Assembly: GCF_900112335.1 (NCBI RefSeq)
Contig: NZ_FOLG01000020.1
Coordinates: forward strand, 1-59,638
DNA from: Tropicimonas isoalkanivorans
GTDB taxonomy: Bacteria > Pseudomonadota > Alphaproteobacteria > Rhodobacterales > Rhodobacteraceae
Length of the DNA stretch: 59,638 nucleotides
Reading direction: 5' to 3'
The position numbers and the translations under genes are program-made. The notes under the pieces are model-generated. The model did not search any database and had not been told where the DNA came from. It saw only the letters and a list, made by a program, of their open reading frames with translations. Of the stretch, positions 25,654 through 35,641 are shown piece after piece; within the stretch, counting starts at the first letter, position 1; each line of letters begins with the position of its first letter.

Positions 25654-28416
25654 GTGCTGAGTTTCTCACCTGGCGATTTGGTTCGGGCCCGAGGTCGCGA
25701 ATGGGTGGCGCTCCCAGCGCCACGCGCAGGGATTCTTGCGCTTCGACCGCTGTCGGGAAACGAGAACGACATCGTTGTCCTGGACCCCACACTGGAAATC
25801 GCATCGGTCGAAGCAGCACGGTTCGATCTCCCAGAAGATGCGCGCACTACCGTGCAAGCCAAGGCTGCGCTCTTGGCGGACGCACTGCGGCTCACACTTC
25901 GTCGCGGCGCCGGGCCTTTCCGATCTGCCGCGCAACTCGCCTTTGAACCACGGACGTATCAGCTTGTGCCGCTTCTCATGGCGCTCAGGCTCCAAGTGCC
26001 ACGTCTGCTGATCGCGGACGATGTCGGTATTGGCAAGACCATCGAAGCGGGCTTGATACTGCGGGAGTTCATGGACCGTGGCGAAGTCGATGCATTCTCG
26101 GTTCTTTGCCCACCCCACCTCGTGGATCAGTGGATCATCGAGCTCAAGGATCGGTTCGGAATCGACGCAGTCGCCGTGACTTCCGGCACAGCGGCACGCC
26201 TCGAGCGAAATCTGCCGCTCGCTCAGACCCTTTTCGACGCTTACCCCCACACAGTTGTCAGCCTCGATTACATCAAGGCCGAGAAGCGACGGGAGGGGTT
26301 CGCGCGGGCCTGTCCCGACTTCGTGATCGTTGATGAAGCCCACGCTTGTGTGGGCACCCACAAAGGCAAACAGCAGCGTTTCGAGTTGCTACAGGGACTC
26401 GCGAAGGACGCGGAGCGCCGGTTCATCATGCTCACGGCCACACCGCATTCGGGCGACGAGGAAGCATTTGCTAGACTGCTCTCACTGATCGACCAGGACT
26501 TCGCCACGCTGGACTTCGACAGCGCGAGATACCGAGAGCGCCTCGCGAGGCACTTTGTCCAGCGTCGTCGCGTGGACCTCGTCGAGGGCGATTGGCACGA
26601 GGACCGATCATTCCCGAAACACGAAACCACAGAGCACGCCTATCGGCTCTCGCCCGAGCACCTGGCGTTCCAGGAAGCCGTTCTGGACTATTGCCTCGAG
26701 GTGGTCTCGAAAGCGGGAGAGCAAAAGAGGGATCAGCGCCTGGCGTTCTGGGGCACCCTCGCTCTCATGCGCTGCGTCGGTTCCTCGCCCGCGGCGGCGT
26801 TGAGTGCGCTGAGAAATCGTGCCGCCAACGAAGCAGAGCGTCTCGAACCGCAGATCTATGACGAAGACGGCGACGACGAAGATGCCGTGGACATCGAACC
26901 GAGCACGGCATTCTCAGATGATCCCGCACTCCGTGCGCTCATCGATCAGGCCGGCGATCTTGTTGAAGCGAAAGATCCAAAACTCGATGCCCTCGTCGGT
27001 GCGCTCCAACCGCTGATCAAGAGTGGCGCCAACCCGGTCGTCTTCTGCCGGTACTTGGCCACCGCCGAACACGTGAAGTCAGGCCTGCGGAGAGCGTTCC
27101 CAAAGCTAATCATCGAGTCGGTAACTGGAGAGCTGACCCCGGACGAACGCCGCGATCGTGTTGCCGAGATGGCGCCGGAAGATGCGGAAGAAGGTGCGCA
27201 GAGAATCCTGGTGGCGACCGATTGCCTCTCGGAAGGCATCAACCTGCAGCAGCTTTTTGACACGGTCGTACACTACGATCTCTCTTGGAATCCGACCCGA
27301 CATCAGCAGCGTGAAGGACGGGTGGACCGCTTCGGCCAGCCGGCCGAGCTGGTTCGCTCGATCATGATGTTCTCGCCGGACAGCGCCATCGATGGTGCCG
27401 TCCTCGATGTGATCCTGCGAAAAGCGGAGGAAATCAGGAAGGCAACAGGGGTGACGGTTCCTCTGCCTGACGAGCGCGGGCCGGTCACAGACGCCCTGAT
27501 GTCCGCAATGATGCTCCGCCGTGGTGGGCACAAGCAGCTCACGCTCGACCTTCGCCTCGAGGATGGCACGAAGGTCATGGAAGCGCGTTGGCGCGATGCC
27601 AGCGAGAACGAGAAGAAATCGCGTGCCAGGTTCGCCCAGAACGCGATGAAACCCGCTGAGGTCGCGCCGGAGTGGGACAAGGTCAGAAGCCTGCTCGGCT
27701 CGCCCGAGGACACGAAGCTTTTCGTCGAGCGCGCGATGTCACGGTTCGGTGTGCCGCTTGAGAGAAAGCGGAACGTCTATGTCGCTCACGTTCACGCGCT
27801 CCAGCAGACCCTGAAGGAGAAGCTTGAACAGCGCGGCCTCGAGAAATCCGTCAGGCTCGCCACCGCAGAGCCTGCTCCCTCTGGAACGTCCCTCCTAACG
27901 AGAACCCATCCGCTGACGGCGTCGCTCGCCGAAAGCCTTGTCGAGGCGTCGTTGGATCAGGAGGCACTTCCAGATCTTGGCATTGGCCGCGTCGGTGCAT
28001 GGCCGACAACAGCGGTGTCGGCGATGACACGCGTCGCCCTCGTGCGCGTCCGGTACAAGCTCACGATCCACGCCAGAAAGGAGCGGCTCCTTCTGGCCGA
28101 AGAAGCAGCGCTGGTTGCCCTCCAGGGCAGAGGCGTTGTGGCGACCGGCGAAGACGTCCGCAACATGCTCAGCACGCCGGCCACAGCCGACCTCGCGGCG
28201 ATCGCACGAGATCGGATGATCAATGCCGCCAAGGCGGACCTGCCCGGTTTGCTCACTGGACCCTTGGCGGACTTCGTCAAGAAGAGGGCTGCGGAACTCG
28301 TCGAGGATCACGCTCGTCTGCGTGCCGCGGCCGGATCCATCTCGCGCGTCAGCGTCGAAGCGGTCCTTCCGCCCGACGTGATCGGCTTGTTCGTCCTCAT
28401 GCCGGGCGAGGTGTGA
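25654..28416 (+). CDS. SNF2-family helicase/ATPase, DrmD-like
   Basis: A 920-aa protein starting with GTG 5 bp after the helicase stop. Motifs: LIADDVGIGKTIEAGLI (Walker A, about 119), VIVDEAHACVG (DEAH, about 226), LTATPHSGDEEAF (motif III, about 262), VFCRYLATAEHV (start of helicase C, about 462) and QQREGRVDRFGQ (motif VI, about 550). The C-terminal 300 residues are helical and charged. The GIGKT-DEAH-TATPHSG set is that of the SNF2-like ATPases found as DrmD in class 1 DISARM and in RapA-like proteins. It probably remodels or translocates on DNA with the partner helicase and methylase. Confidence 0.88.
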   Translation: MLSFSPGDLVRARGREWVALPAPRAGILALRPLSGNENDIVVLDPTLEIASVEAARFDLPEDARTTVQAKAALLADALRLTLRRGAGPFRSAAQLAFEPRTYQLVPLLMALRLQVPRLLIADDVGIGKTIEAGLILREFMDRGEVDAFSVLCPPHLVDQWIIELKDRFGIDAVAVTSGTAARLERNLPLAQTLFDAYPHTVVSLDYIKAEKRREGFARACPDFVIVDEAHACVGTHKGKQQRFELLQGLAKDAERRFIMLTATPHSGDEEAFARLLSLIDQDFATLDFDSARYRERLARHFVQRRRVDLVEGDWHEDRSFPKHETTEHAYRLSPEHLAFQEAVLDYCLEVVSKAGEQKRDQRLAFWGTLALMRCVGSSPAAALSALRNRAANEAERLEPQIYDEDGDDEDAVDIEPSTAFSDDPALRALIDQAGDLVEAKDPKLDALVGALQPLIKSGANPVVFCRYLATAEHVKSGLRRAFPKLIIESVTGELTPDERRDRVAEMAPEDAEEGAQRILVATDCLSEGINLQQLFDTVVHYDLSWNPTRHQQREGRVDRFGQPAELVRSIMMFSPDSAIDGAVLDVILRKAEEIRKATGVTVPLPDERGPVTDALMSAMMLRRGGHKQLTLDLRLEDGTKVMEARWRDASENEKKSRARFAQNAMKPAEVAPEWDKVRSLLGSPEDTKLFVERAMSRFGVPLERKRNVYVAHVHALQQTLKEKLEQRGLEKSVRLATAEPAPSGTSLLTRTHPLTASLAESLVEASLDQEALPDLGIGRVGAWPTTAVSAMTRVALVRVRYKLTIHARKERLLLAEEAALVALQGRGVVATGEDVRNMLSTPATADLAAIARDRMINAAKADLPGLLTGPLADFVKKRAAELVEDHARLRAAAGSISRVSVEAVLPPDVIGLFVLMPGEV

Positions 28417-28418
28417 TC

Positions 28419-31400
28419 ATGGCGCGCAAACCGATTTCCGACATGTCCGCATGGCCCTCGCTCAGCCTCGAGGGCAACCTGATCGCGCCCGCGATGATCG
28501 CCAGGATTGACCAGCGGGACGCACCGGAACAGGCGCCGGAGGACTACGCTGTCCGCAAGGGCCTCACGATCCGCGAGGAAATTTCGACGGCATTCCGGGT
28601 CGGCCAATCTCATTTCGATGCCTTCGCGAAGCTCGAGGCTCCTTCCCAGGACGCCACCCGGCGTTTCATCGTCGGCCTCTTCAAGGAGACTTTCGGGTTC
28701 CACGACCTGGCGCCAGCCGCTGCACCGCTTGCCATGATCGCCAGCGGACGGGTTCCAGTGGTCGTGGTGCCGCCGAGCGAGACGCTGGACCGCCGCAGCC
28801 CGACCCTTTCCGTCGATCGCTCCCGCTCGCCCGCCTTCGCGCTTCAGGACTACCTCAACGACTCCGAAGAAGCGCTATGGGGCATCGTCACCAACGGCAC
28901 CCACCTTCGCCTCATGCGGGACAACGCGTCCCTGACGCGCCCCGCCTACATCGAAGCCGACCTCGCCCAGATCTTCTCGACCGAGGACATCGCGTCCTTT
29001 GCCGCGCTCTGGCTCATCATCCACCGGTCACGCTTCGGCGCCGCTGACACCCCGGCCACCGACTGCCCGCTCGAGCGGTGGCGCGAGGCTGGCTCGCGTG
29101 AGGGCGAGGCCGCGCGCGACCGCCTGGCCGAGCAGGTCCAGATCGCGCTCAAGGTGCTGGGTTCAGGCTTCCTCGAGGCCAACCCTGACCTCGCGGCGAA
29201 ACTGAAATCTGGCGAGGTGAACCTCACCGTCTGGTTCAACGAGCTCCTCCGCCTCGTCTACCGGCTGATCTTCCTGATGGTTGCCGAGGACCGGAACCTC
29301 CTCCACCCGGCGAAGTCGAAGGCCGAGGCTCGGGCGCTCTACGCCGAGGGCTACAGCCTCGCGGCGCTGCGCAAGCAGTGCTACCGCGCCGCCACCTGGG
29401 ACAAGCACCACGACCGCTACGAGGGCATCAAGATCGTCTTCCGCGCGCTCGCCCACGGGGAGGAGGCGCTCGCCCTCCCGGCGCTCGGCGGCCTCTTCGC
29501 CGAGGACAGACTGCCCCACCTCGAAACCGCCCGCCTGCGCAACCGCGCCTTCATGGAGGCGCTCTACCGACTCTCCTGGCTTGCCGACAAGACCGGCATG
29601 GTCCCGGTCAACTGGCGCGCGATGGAGACCGAGGAACTGGGCTCGGTCTACGAATCCCTCCTCGAACTCCAGCCGCAGCTGGGCGACGACGGCAAGACGC
29701 TCGTCTTTGCGTCAGAGGCGGCCGAGCAGAAGGGTAACCAGCGCAAGACCACCGGCTCCTACTACACGCCTGACAGTCTGGTTCAGGCGCTGCTCGACAC
29801 CGCGCTCGACCCCGTGCTCGACAAGACTGAGGCCGAGGCTGACGATCCCGCCAAGGCGCTGCTAAAACTCTCGGTCATCGACCCCGCCTGCGGCTCGGGC
29901 CACTTCCTGCTGGCCGCCGCCCGCCGCATCGCCACGCGGCTCGCCCGCATCCGGGCCGAGGGCACGCCCTCGCTCGCCGATTTCCGCCATGCGCTGCGCG
30001 ATGTCGCGCGTTGCTGCATCCACGGGGTGGACCGAAACCCGATGGCGGTAGAGCTGACCAAGGTCGCGCTCTGGATCGAGACGGTGGACCCCGGCCTTCC
30101 GCTTGGTTTTTTCGACGCGCAGATTCGCTGTGGCGACGCACTTCTGGGGGTGTTCGACCTGAAGGTGCTGGAGGACGGCATCCCCGACGCCGCCTACAAG
30201 CCGCTCACAGGTGACGACAAGGACATCGCAAGCATCTACAGGAAGATCAACGCCGCGGCGAAATCTGGACAGGGCGGGTTCGACTTCGGGACCGGGCTCA
30301 ACAAACTACCAGAGACCAAGCCGTTCGCTGTCGACTTTTCAGGCTTCCGCGATTTGCCCGAAGACACGTTGGACGAAATCGGCGCCAAAGCTGCGCGCTT
30401 CAAGGAGCTCCGCAAGAAGCAGGACTTTGTCCGTGCAAAGGCGGCGTGCGACCTTTTCATTGCAGCATTCCTGCTACCCAAGACTGGCAACGCCCCAACA
30501 GGTCCGTTCGAGCGAACCGTCCCGACGACCGAAGAGATCTGGATGGCGCTCAACCAAGGTAAAATCCGGAATGCAATGCTCGATGCTCCAAAAGCTGCTC
30601 GTGAGGCTCGGGCCTTTCACTGGCCCCTAGAGTTTCCCGATATCATGCAGCGTGGAGGCTTCGACGTCGTCCTTGGTAACCCGCCATGGGAGCGCGTCAA
30701 ACTTCAGGAGCAAGAGTTCTTTGCCCTTCGCGACGCCGAAATCGCCACGGCGAAGAATGCCGCGGCCCGCAAGCGACTCATCGACCAGCTGGACGAGAGG
30801 AATCCGCGCCTTGCGAAGGAATGGCAGGATGCGTTGCGGACGGCCGCGACCGAAAGCCATTTCATGCGGGAATCCGGCCGCTTCCCTCGCGGCGGTGTCG
30901 GCGACGTGAACACCTATGCAGTATTCACCGATCATTTCTGGCAGCTCACGAAGGCCTCCGGGTACGCGGGCCTCATTATCCCCACCGGGCTTGTCAGCGG
31001 TTTTACTTACCGCGCTTTTCTCGGAGAGCTTCTAAGTACAAAGTCTCTCGTTGCGTTCTATGGTTTCGAGAACGAGGATCTGATCTTCCCGCATATCACC
31101 AACAAGGTGAAGTTTGGTCTGCTTACGATGGCTGGACGTGCTGTCGGCATTGAGAAGCCGTGGTTCACGGCGCATATCCGCCAGCCGTCGGAGATCGCCG
31201 ATCCGGAAAAGCGCTACTCGCTTACTGTCGATGAGATCAGGGCCATCAATCCGAACACCCTGAACCTCCCGGCCTTCCGTTGGTCGCGCGACGCCAAAGT
31301 CACGGCGGCGATCCACATGGCGGCGCCGATCCTTATTGAGAAGGATGGGAATACAGTCACGGCGAACCCCTGGAAAGCGTCCATGGCAACGCTATTCCAT

Positions 31401-32894
31401 ATGTCCGGCGCATCAGAGCACTTCCTTGATCACGCAGAAATAAATCCGAGAATTGCCGAACGCGATGGTGCGTTGGCCGTTCTACGCGATGGTCGACGAG
31501 TATATCCTCTCTATGAGGGGAAAATGTACTGGCACTTCGATCACCGCTACGGAACCTACGAAGCCCAAACTGAAAAGCAGGCAAATAAAGGTGTTCTGCC
31601 TCGCGTGACGAAGCAGCAGCATAATGACCCAGAATACAGGGTCGAACCTAGATACTGGGTTGATGCGAAGCTGACCGACATCGCCTTGGCCGAAGAAGCC
31701 GCGCGACCATGGTTCTTCTCGTGGAGGGATGTTGGGATTTCGGAAAGAACTTTGATCGGCACGGTTATTCCCAAGACGGCGACTGGCGATAAGGCGCCAG
31801 TCCTATTTGCAGACCAATCACCGCTTCTCTTCTCAGCGCTATCAGCGACTCTCGGCTCTCTTGTCGTCGACTATGCTGTTCGCCAGCGTGCGATGAACAT
31901 CAAATTCTTCGTATTGGAACAGGCACCGGTCTTGGTACCGAGCTTTTTTGACCATGAATTGCCATGGCTCGGTTTGACGCCCGCTAACTGGTTGTCCCCG
32001 CGTATCCTTGAGCTCTGTTATACAAATGTGGAACTTACGGCATTCGCGCGAGACCTAGGGTTTGAGGGTGCTCCATTCACATGGTCCGAAGATCGACGCC
32101 CGACTCTACAAGCAGAAATCGACGCAGCCATGCTGCACTTTTACGGGTTGAACCGCGAACAATCGGAATGGGTGCTCAACTCCTTCACAGTGCTCCGGAA
32201 GTACGAGGAGCGTGACCACAACGAGTTCCGCACCAAACGGCTGGTTCTGACGGCCTACGACGCTATGGCAGCGGCCAAGGCATCAGGCACTGCATACCGG
32301 ACGCCTCTGTCCCCACCGCCTGCAGATATCAGCCTCTGCCATGGCGCGGAGGTCTCCAAGTTCGCTCAGGTCCAGCGACCGCTTGAGGTTACGCCGCTTG
32401 AGCAACTTCCGGACGCCGCATGGGCGCGCGCGGCGCCGTCACGACAGCATGATCCGTCGGCCGCACTCGCCGCAATTCTGAAGTCGCTGAATGGCCCGAC
32501 GCCGATCCGCACCATTCGTCTGACCGCCGCGATCATGCTGGAGCCCCACCTCTTGACGCCGATCCTTTCACCTGAGGATCAGACCCAATGGCGGCGGCTG
32601 GTGGGCCAAGAGGCAGAGCCCCGCTCTGGAAATGTCGTCGGCTTCTCGGGGCGAACCACGCCGGGATGGAATGCCGCCATCACCAACCATCGAGGCAACG
32701 GTCGACTGCTAGAAGACATCGCGGCGAGAACGTGGACTCCAGGCACAGGTCTGGAAGCTTTTGACATTTCGGGCTGGCCAGAAGGGCGCGCAAGGTTTGT
32801 GCTCGACGCGCTGCGAAACCTGGACATCGATGCAACCGTGAACGCTGCTCCTGCCGAAGTCCGAGACTGGATCGCAAATGCCGCAGCAGGATGA
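28419..32894 (+). CDS. large N6-adenine DNA methyltransferase (DrmMI/Eco57I-like)
   Basis: A 1491-aa protein; ATG at 28419 with GAGGTG upstream, 2 bp after the SNF2 gene. The AdoMet site is DPACGSGHFLLAAARR (about 487) and the catalytic motif IV is VVLGNPPWERV (about 753). TTGSYYTPDSLVQALLD precedes motif I, as in Eco57I, PglX and DrmMI enzymes. The first 430 residues and the last 600 are likely DNA-recognition and partner-binding parts. No nuclease motif (PD-ExK) is evident near the N-terminus, so I read it as a methylase, not a self-contained type IIG enzyme. It should mark host DNA so that the operon's effectors spare it (inference). The last 17 bp overlap the next gene. Confidence 0.9.
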   Translation: MARKPISDMSAWPSLSLEGNLIAPAMIARIDQRDAPEQAPEDYAVRKGLTIREEISTAFRVGQSHFDAFAKLEAPSQDATRRFIVGLFKETFGFHDLAPAAAPLAMIASGRVPVVVVPPSETLDRRSPTLSVDRSRSPAFALQDYLNDSEEALWGIVTNGTHLRLMRDNASLTRPAYIEADLAQIFSTEDIASFAALWLIIHRSRFGAADTPATDCPLERWREAGSREGEAARDRLAEQVQIALKVLGSGFLEANPDLAAKLKSGEVNLTVWFNELLRLVYRLIFLMVAEDRNLLHPAKSKAEARALYAEGYSLAALRKQCYRAATWDKHHDRYEGIKIVFRALAHGEEALALPALGGLFAEDRLPHLETARLRNRAFMEALYRLSWLADKTGMVPVNWRAMETEELGSVYESLLELQPQLGDDGKTLVFASEAAEQKGNQRKTTGSYYTPDSLVQALLDTALDPVLDKTEAEADDPAKALLKLSVIDPACGSGHFLLAAARRIATRLARIRAEGTPSLADFRHALRDVARCCIHGVDRNPMAVELTKVALWIETVDPGLPLGFFDAQIRCGDALLGVFDLKVLEDGIPDAAYKPLTGDDKDIASIYRKINAAAKSGQGGFDFGTGLNKLPETKPFAVDFSGFRDLPEDTLDEIGAKAARFKELRKKQDFVRAKAACDLFIAAFLLPKTGNAPTGPFERTVPTTEEIWMALNQGKIRNAMLDAPKAAREARAFHWPLEFPDIMQRGGFDVVLGNPPWERVKLQEQEFFALRDAEIATAKNAAARKRLIDQLDERNPRLAKEWQDALRTAATESHFMRESGRFPRGGVGDVNTYAVFTDHFWQLTKASGYAGLIIPTGLVSGFTYRAFLGELLSTKSLVAFYGFENEDLIFPHITNKVKFGLLTMAGRAVGIEKPWFTAHIRQPSEIADPEKRYSLTVDEIRAINPNTLNLPAFRWSRDAKVTAAIHMAAPILIEKDGNTVTANPWKASMATLFHMSGASEHFLDHAEINPRIAERDGALAVLRDGRRVYPLYEGKMYWHFDHRYGTYEAQTEKQANKGVLPRVTKQQHNDPEYRVEPRYWVDAKLTDIALAEEAARPWFFSWRDVGISERTLIGTVIPKTATGDKAPVLFADQSPLLFSALSATLGSLVVDYAVRQRAMNIKFFVLEQAPVLVPSFFDHELPWLGLTPANWLSPRILELCYTNVELTAFARDLGFEGAPFTWSEDRRPTLQAEIDAAMLHFYGLNREQSEWVLNSFTVLRKYEERDHNEFRTKRLVLTAYDAMAAAKASGTAYRTPLSPPPADISLCHGAEVSKFAQVQRPLEVTPLEQLPDAAWARAAPSRQHDPSAALAAILKSLNGPTPIRTIRLTAAIMLEPHLLTPILSPEDQTQWRRLVGQEAEPRSGNVVGFSGRTTPGWNAAITNHRGNGRLLEDIAARTWTPGTGLEAFDISGWPEGRARFVLDALRNLDIDATVNAAPAEVRDWIANAAAG

Positions 32895-34854
32895 TCTCTT
32901 CCCGGTTCCGCCACTAAGCGTTGAAGTTCCGAAAAGCCTAACGGAGCCGAGGCTCTGGGTACGACGGCTCAAGATCTGGAAGGAGCCGGGCGGCGAGGTC
33001 ATTCGGGACATCGAGTTACGGCCAGGGCTCAACATCATCTGGTCGCCAGACGGAGATGACGATCCCGATGGGGGTGGCCGGGCCATCGGCCATGGCAGCG
33101 GAAAGACGCTGTTCTGCCGTTTGCTGCGCTATTGCCTCGGCGAAGTCCGCTTCGCAGACGAGGTCCAGCGCGATGCCATTTCCAGCGCTTTTCTGAATGG
33201 CGTCGTCGGGGCTGAGGTGATGCTTGACGGAGTGTGCTGGGCGGTAGCGAGGCCACTCGGCATCGGTCGCAAGCACTTCGCTGTTGAAGCCGGCAGCCTC
33301 GACGTCGTTGCGAAGATGGAGGGAACGGCTACGGGCATAGAGCCGCTGATCGACGCCATCGAAGCCGCGATCCTCGGCGATGGCACCTCTCGGTTGGCTA
33401 GGCTCTCAGCTGGTCAGCGGGCTTGGCCGATCGCCCTCGCGTGGGCGGCACGCGATCAGGAATGCCGTTTCGACGACGTCCTGGATTGGCGTTCATCGGC
33501 ATCAGGATCGGATGCGCCGCAGCCGGCAAGTGGTGATGCGAAAGGACCTCGATTGCTCGCGATGCGGGCGTTCTTGAACGCAATCACGGATGAAGAGCAG
33601 GCCGCACGCCGCGGAGAGCAGGATCTGGCAAGCCAACTTGATCAAGCAAAACGGCAACGGTCGTTTCTCGAATGGGATCAAGCGCGGCGCGTGGAGCGCC
33701 TCGTTCGCGATCTCGGTCTTAGCGATACATCCCTGCCTGATATGCCGCTTCTCCTGGACTCCTTGAAGTCGGCCGCGAAGGAGAGACTTGCCGCCGTGAC
33801 AAGACTGCCATCGGGGGTTGGCGCTGAACTTGATGAGGCCAGGCGTACTTCACAAGATGCGCGTACTGCACTGCGCAATATTGAACTGAGGGCCGCTGAA
33901 CTCGACGTGAGATTGCCTCTAGAAGAAAAGCTACTCGCACAGATGAGCAGTGAAATTCCGGGACTCTCTGCAGCCGCTCAGTCCGCGCTTAGTCAGGTCT
34001 GTCCCATCTGCGAGGTGCCAATCGACACAGCGCTCGCGGAAGGCTGCAAGCTGTCTCACAGACTACCCGACCAAGCACAGTGTCGTGCCCGGCTGGAGGC
34101 GAAACGAGAGGAAATACATACTCAGAAAAACGAGATTGCGGGCATTAAGGATGAAATTGGCGCCCTGAAGCCCGCAATCTCTCTAGCGAGCCAAAATGCT
34201 CGACAGGCAGAGGATCGGGTGGATCGCCTCGAAAAGGCTGCTGACGCTCGAAACACAAGCTGGCGAATTGCCACTCGAGGTGTTGAGGATGTTCAGCGAA
34301 CGGCAGAAATCGTCGATGAGGTCGCGCGTGCGGAAGCTGCTATAAGAAAACTGGAAGACGCGTTGCAGGGCACCCGCGAACAGCTTCGAGGCTTCGAGGA
34401 CAAGCAGGCAAAGGCAATCGGCGCTGTATCCCAGAAGTTCTCAGCGATCATTCGGCGTTTGCTCGGTGACGATGCCAAGGGCTTTGTGCGTCTGACTGGT
34501 AAAGGTCTTGAGATTGCTGTTGAAGCCGGGGGCGATAGGCGAACAGCTGCCATTCAGTCTTTAAAAGTGCTCGCCTTCGATCTGGCTTGTCTCTGTTTAA
34601 GCGTTGAGGGCCGCACGCGGATCCCCGCCTTTCTGATCCACGACAGTCCGCGCGAGGCCGATTTGGGACAAACGATCTATGATGAGCATTTTCGGCTTTT
34701 ACGAGAACTCGAGGAAGAACTGGCGGGTGGGACCTTCCAGTATCTGATTACAACGACAACAAGGCCACCTCATGACGTCAACAGAGGGCCTTGGCGACGT
34801 GCGGTATTGCGCGGTGCGCCTGGCCGCGAACGATTGTTGGCCTGTGACCTATGA
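32878..34854 (+). CDS. Rad50/SMC-like ATPase with CxxC hook, defence operon
   Basis: A 658-aa ATPase overlapping the methylase by 17 bp. The Walker A is IGHGSGKTLFCRLLRYCLG (about 70-85), with a signature-like RLARLSAGQRAWPIALAWA (about 175). Two long coiled-coil stretches flank CPICEVPIDTALAEGC (about 374), which resembles the zinc hook of Rad50. Near the C-terminus PAFLIHDSPREADLG is the Walker B region and QYLITTTTRPP the following strand. The layout is like small SMC/Rad50 relatives that partner nucleases or methylases in defence operons. Binding DNA ends or tethering the complex is a plausible role. Not an ABC transporter: no membrane partner, and a long coiled coil. Confidence 0.82.
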   Translation: MPQQDDLFPVPPLSVEVPKSLTEPRLWVRRLKIWKEPGGEVIRDIELRPGLNIIWSPDGDDDPDGGGRAIGHGSGKTLFCRLLRYCLGEVRFADEVQRDAISSAFLNGVVGAEVMLDGVCWAVARPLGIGRKHFAVEAGSLDVVAKMEGTATGIEPLIDAIEAAILGDGTSRLARLSAGQRAWPIALAWAARDQECRFDDVLDWRSSASGSDAPQPASGDAKGPRLLAMRAFLNAITDEEQAARRGEQDLASQLDQAKRQRSFLEWDQARRVERLVRDLGLSDTSLPDMPLLLDSLKSAAKERLAAVTRLPSGVGAELDEARRTSQDARTALRNIELRAAELDVRLPLEEKLLAQMSSEIPGLSAAAQSALSQVCPICEVPIDTALAEGCKLSHRLPDQAQCRARLEAKREEIHTQKNEIAGIKDEIGALKPAISLASQNARQAEDRVDRLEKAADARNTSWRIATRGVEDVQRTAEIVDEVARAEAAIRKLEDALQGTREQLRGFEDKQAKAIGAVSQKFSAIIRRLLGDDAKGFVRLTGKGLEIAVEAGGDRRTAAIQSLKVLAFDLACLCLSVEGRTRIPAFLIHDSPREADLGQTIYDEHFRLLRELEEELAGGTFQYLITTTTRPPHDVNRGPWRRAVLRGAPGRERLLACDL

Positions 34855-34867
34855 GGATCAATGTGCA

Positions 34868-35632
34868 ATGATCCTAGCGCCGCAGCCCTTCGTCATCCGC
34901 CAGGAATGCGACAAGGTCGCGTTTCAGAATGGCTTTCGCCGCAAGTTGGACGAAAATGAGGGATGGGCCAGCTTTAGCTCGACCACGGTGCCCGGCACGA
35001 TCCATCTCGCTGCAGGCGGCGCACGGGGCCCGTGGTTTCTCGCCTTGGATCACACGGGCGTCATTGAAGAGCTTGATATGCCCGCCGTGGACATGCCGGG
35101 TCCAGGTCATGCCCGCTACGCATTCGAGACGCTCGGCCAAGTCTACATCGTGTTACCGCGGATCTACCAACTGGCGGCGAGCCTGCCTGATGCGCCGCTT
35201 CGGGAGTTCGAGACGAAGATCAAGGACCTTCCGAAAACGACGGAGGCCGAACGCCTCGTCGTTCAGCGCATCGGCCAGGACATCTTCCGCGTGGGCCTGA
35301 TCGAGTATTGGCAGGGGCGATGCCCGATGACCGGCATTACCGATACAGCGCTGCTGCGCGCCTCGCACATTATTCCATGGAAAGATTGCGCGAGCGATGC
35401 AGAACGCCTCGACGTCCATAACGGCCTCCTGCTCTCGGCCTTATGGGATGCTGCCTTTGATCGCGGGCTTGTAACGTTCGATGACGAGGGCCAGCCGCAA
35501 TTTTCACCCTTCCTGAGCGACAGCGCTCGCGCCGAATTTCGCTGGCAGGAACCGATCCTGTTGACCGACAAGCATCGGAGGCAACTGACCTGGCACCGCA
35601 CCAACGTCTTCGTTAGACAAGGAGGAGCTTAA
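34868..35632 (+). CDS. HNH endonuclease, last gene of the defence operon
   Basis: A 254-aa protein. The C-terminal nuclease domain shows GRCPMTGITDTALLRASHII with PW after it, then HNGLLLSALWDAAFDRGLVT, the HNH_2-type pattern in which His (ASHI), Asn (HNGLL) and Asp (AFD) form the metal site. Residues 1-130 are beta-rich and may read the target. I place the start at 34868 (MILAPQPFVI), 13 bp after the ATPase stop with GAGG upstream; an in-frame ATG at 34772 would give 286 aa but overlap the ATPase by 83 bp. It is the likely DNA-cutting effector. It ends 9 bp from the convergent darG gene. Confidence 0.85.
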   Translation: MILAPQPFVIRQECDKVAFQNGFRRKLDENEGWASFSSTTVPGTIHLAAGGARGPWFLALDHTGVIEELDMPAVDMPGPGHARYAFETLGQVYIVLPRIYQLAASLPDAPLREFETKIKDLPKTTEAERLVVQRIGQDIFRVGLIEYWQGRCPMTGITDTALLRASHIIPWKDCASDAERLDVHNGLLLSALWDAAFDRGLVTFDDEGQPQFSPFLSDSARAEFRWQEPILLTDKHRRQLTWHRTNVFVRQGGA

Positions 35633-35641
35633 GAGACTGGT

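Noticed and set aside
19584-35632. BREX system
   Set aside because: No PglZ-like phosphatase, BrxC-like AAA+ giant or Lon-like gene is present, although a WYL regulator and a PglX-size methylase are.
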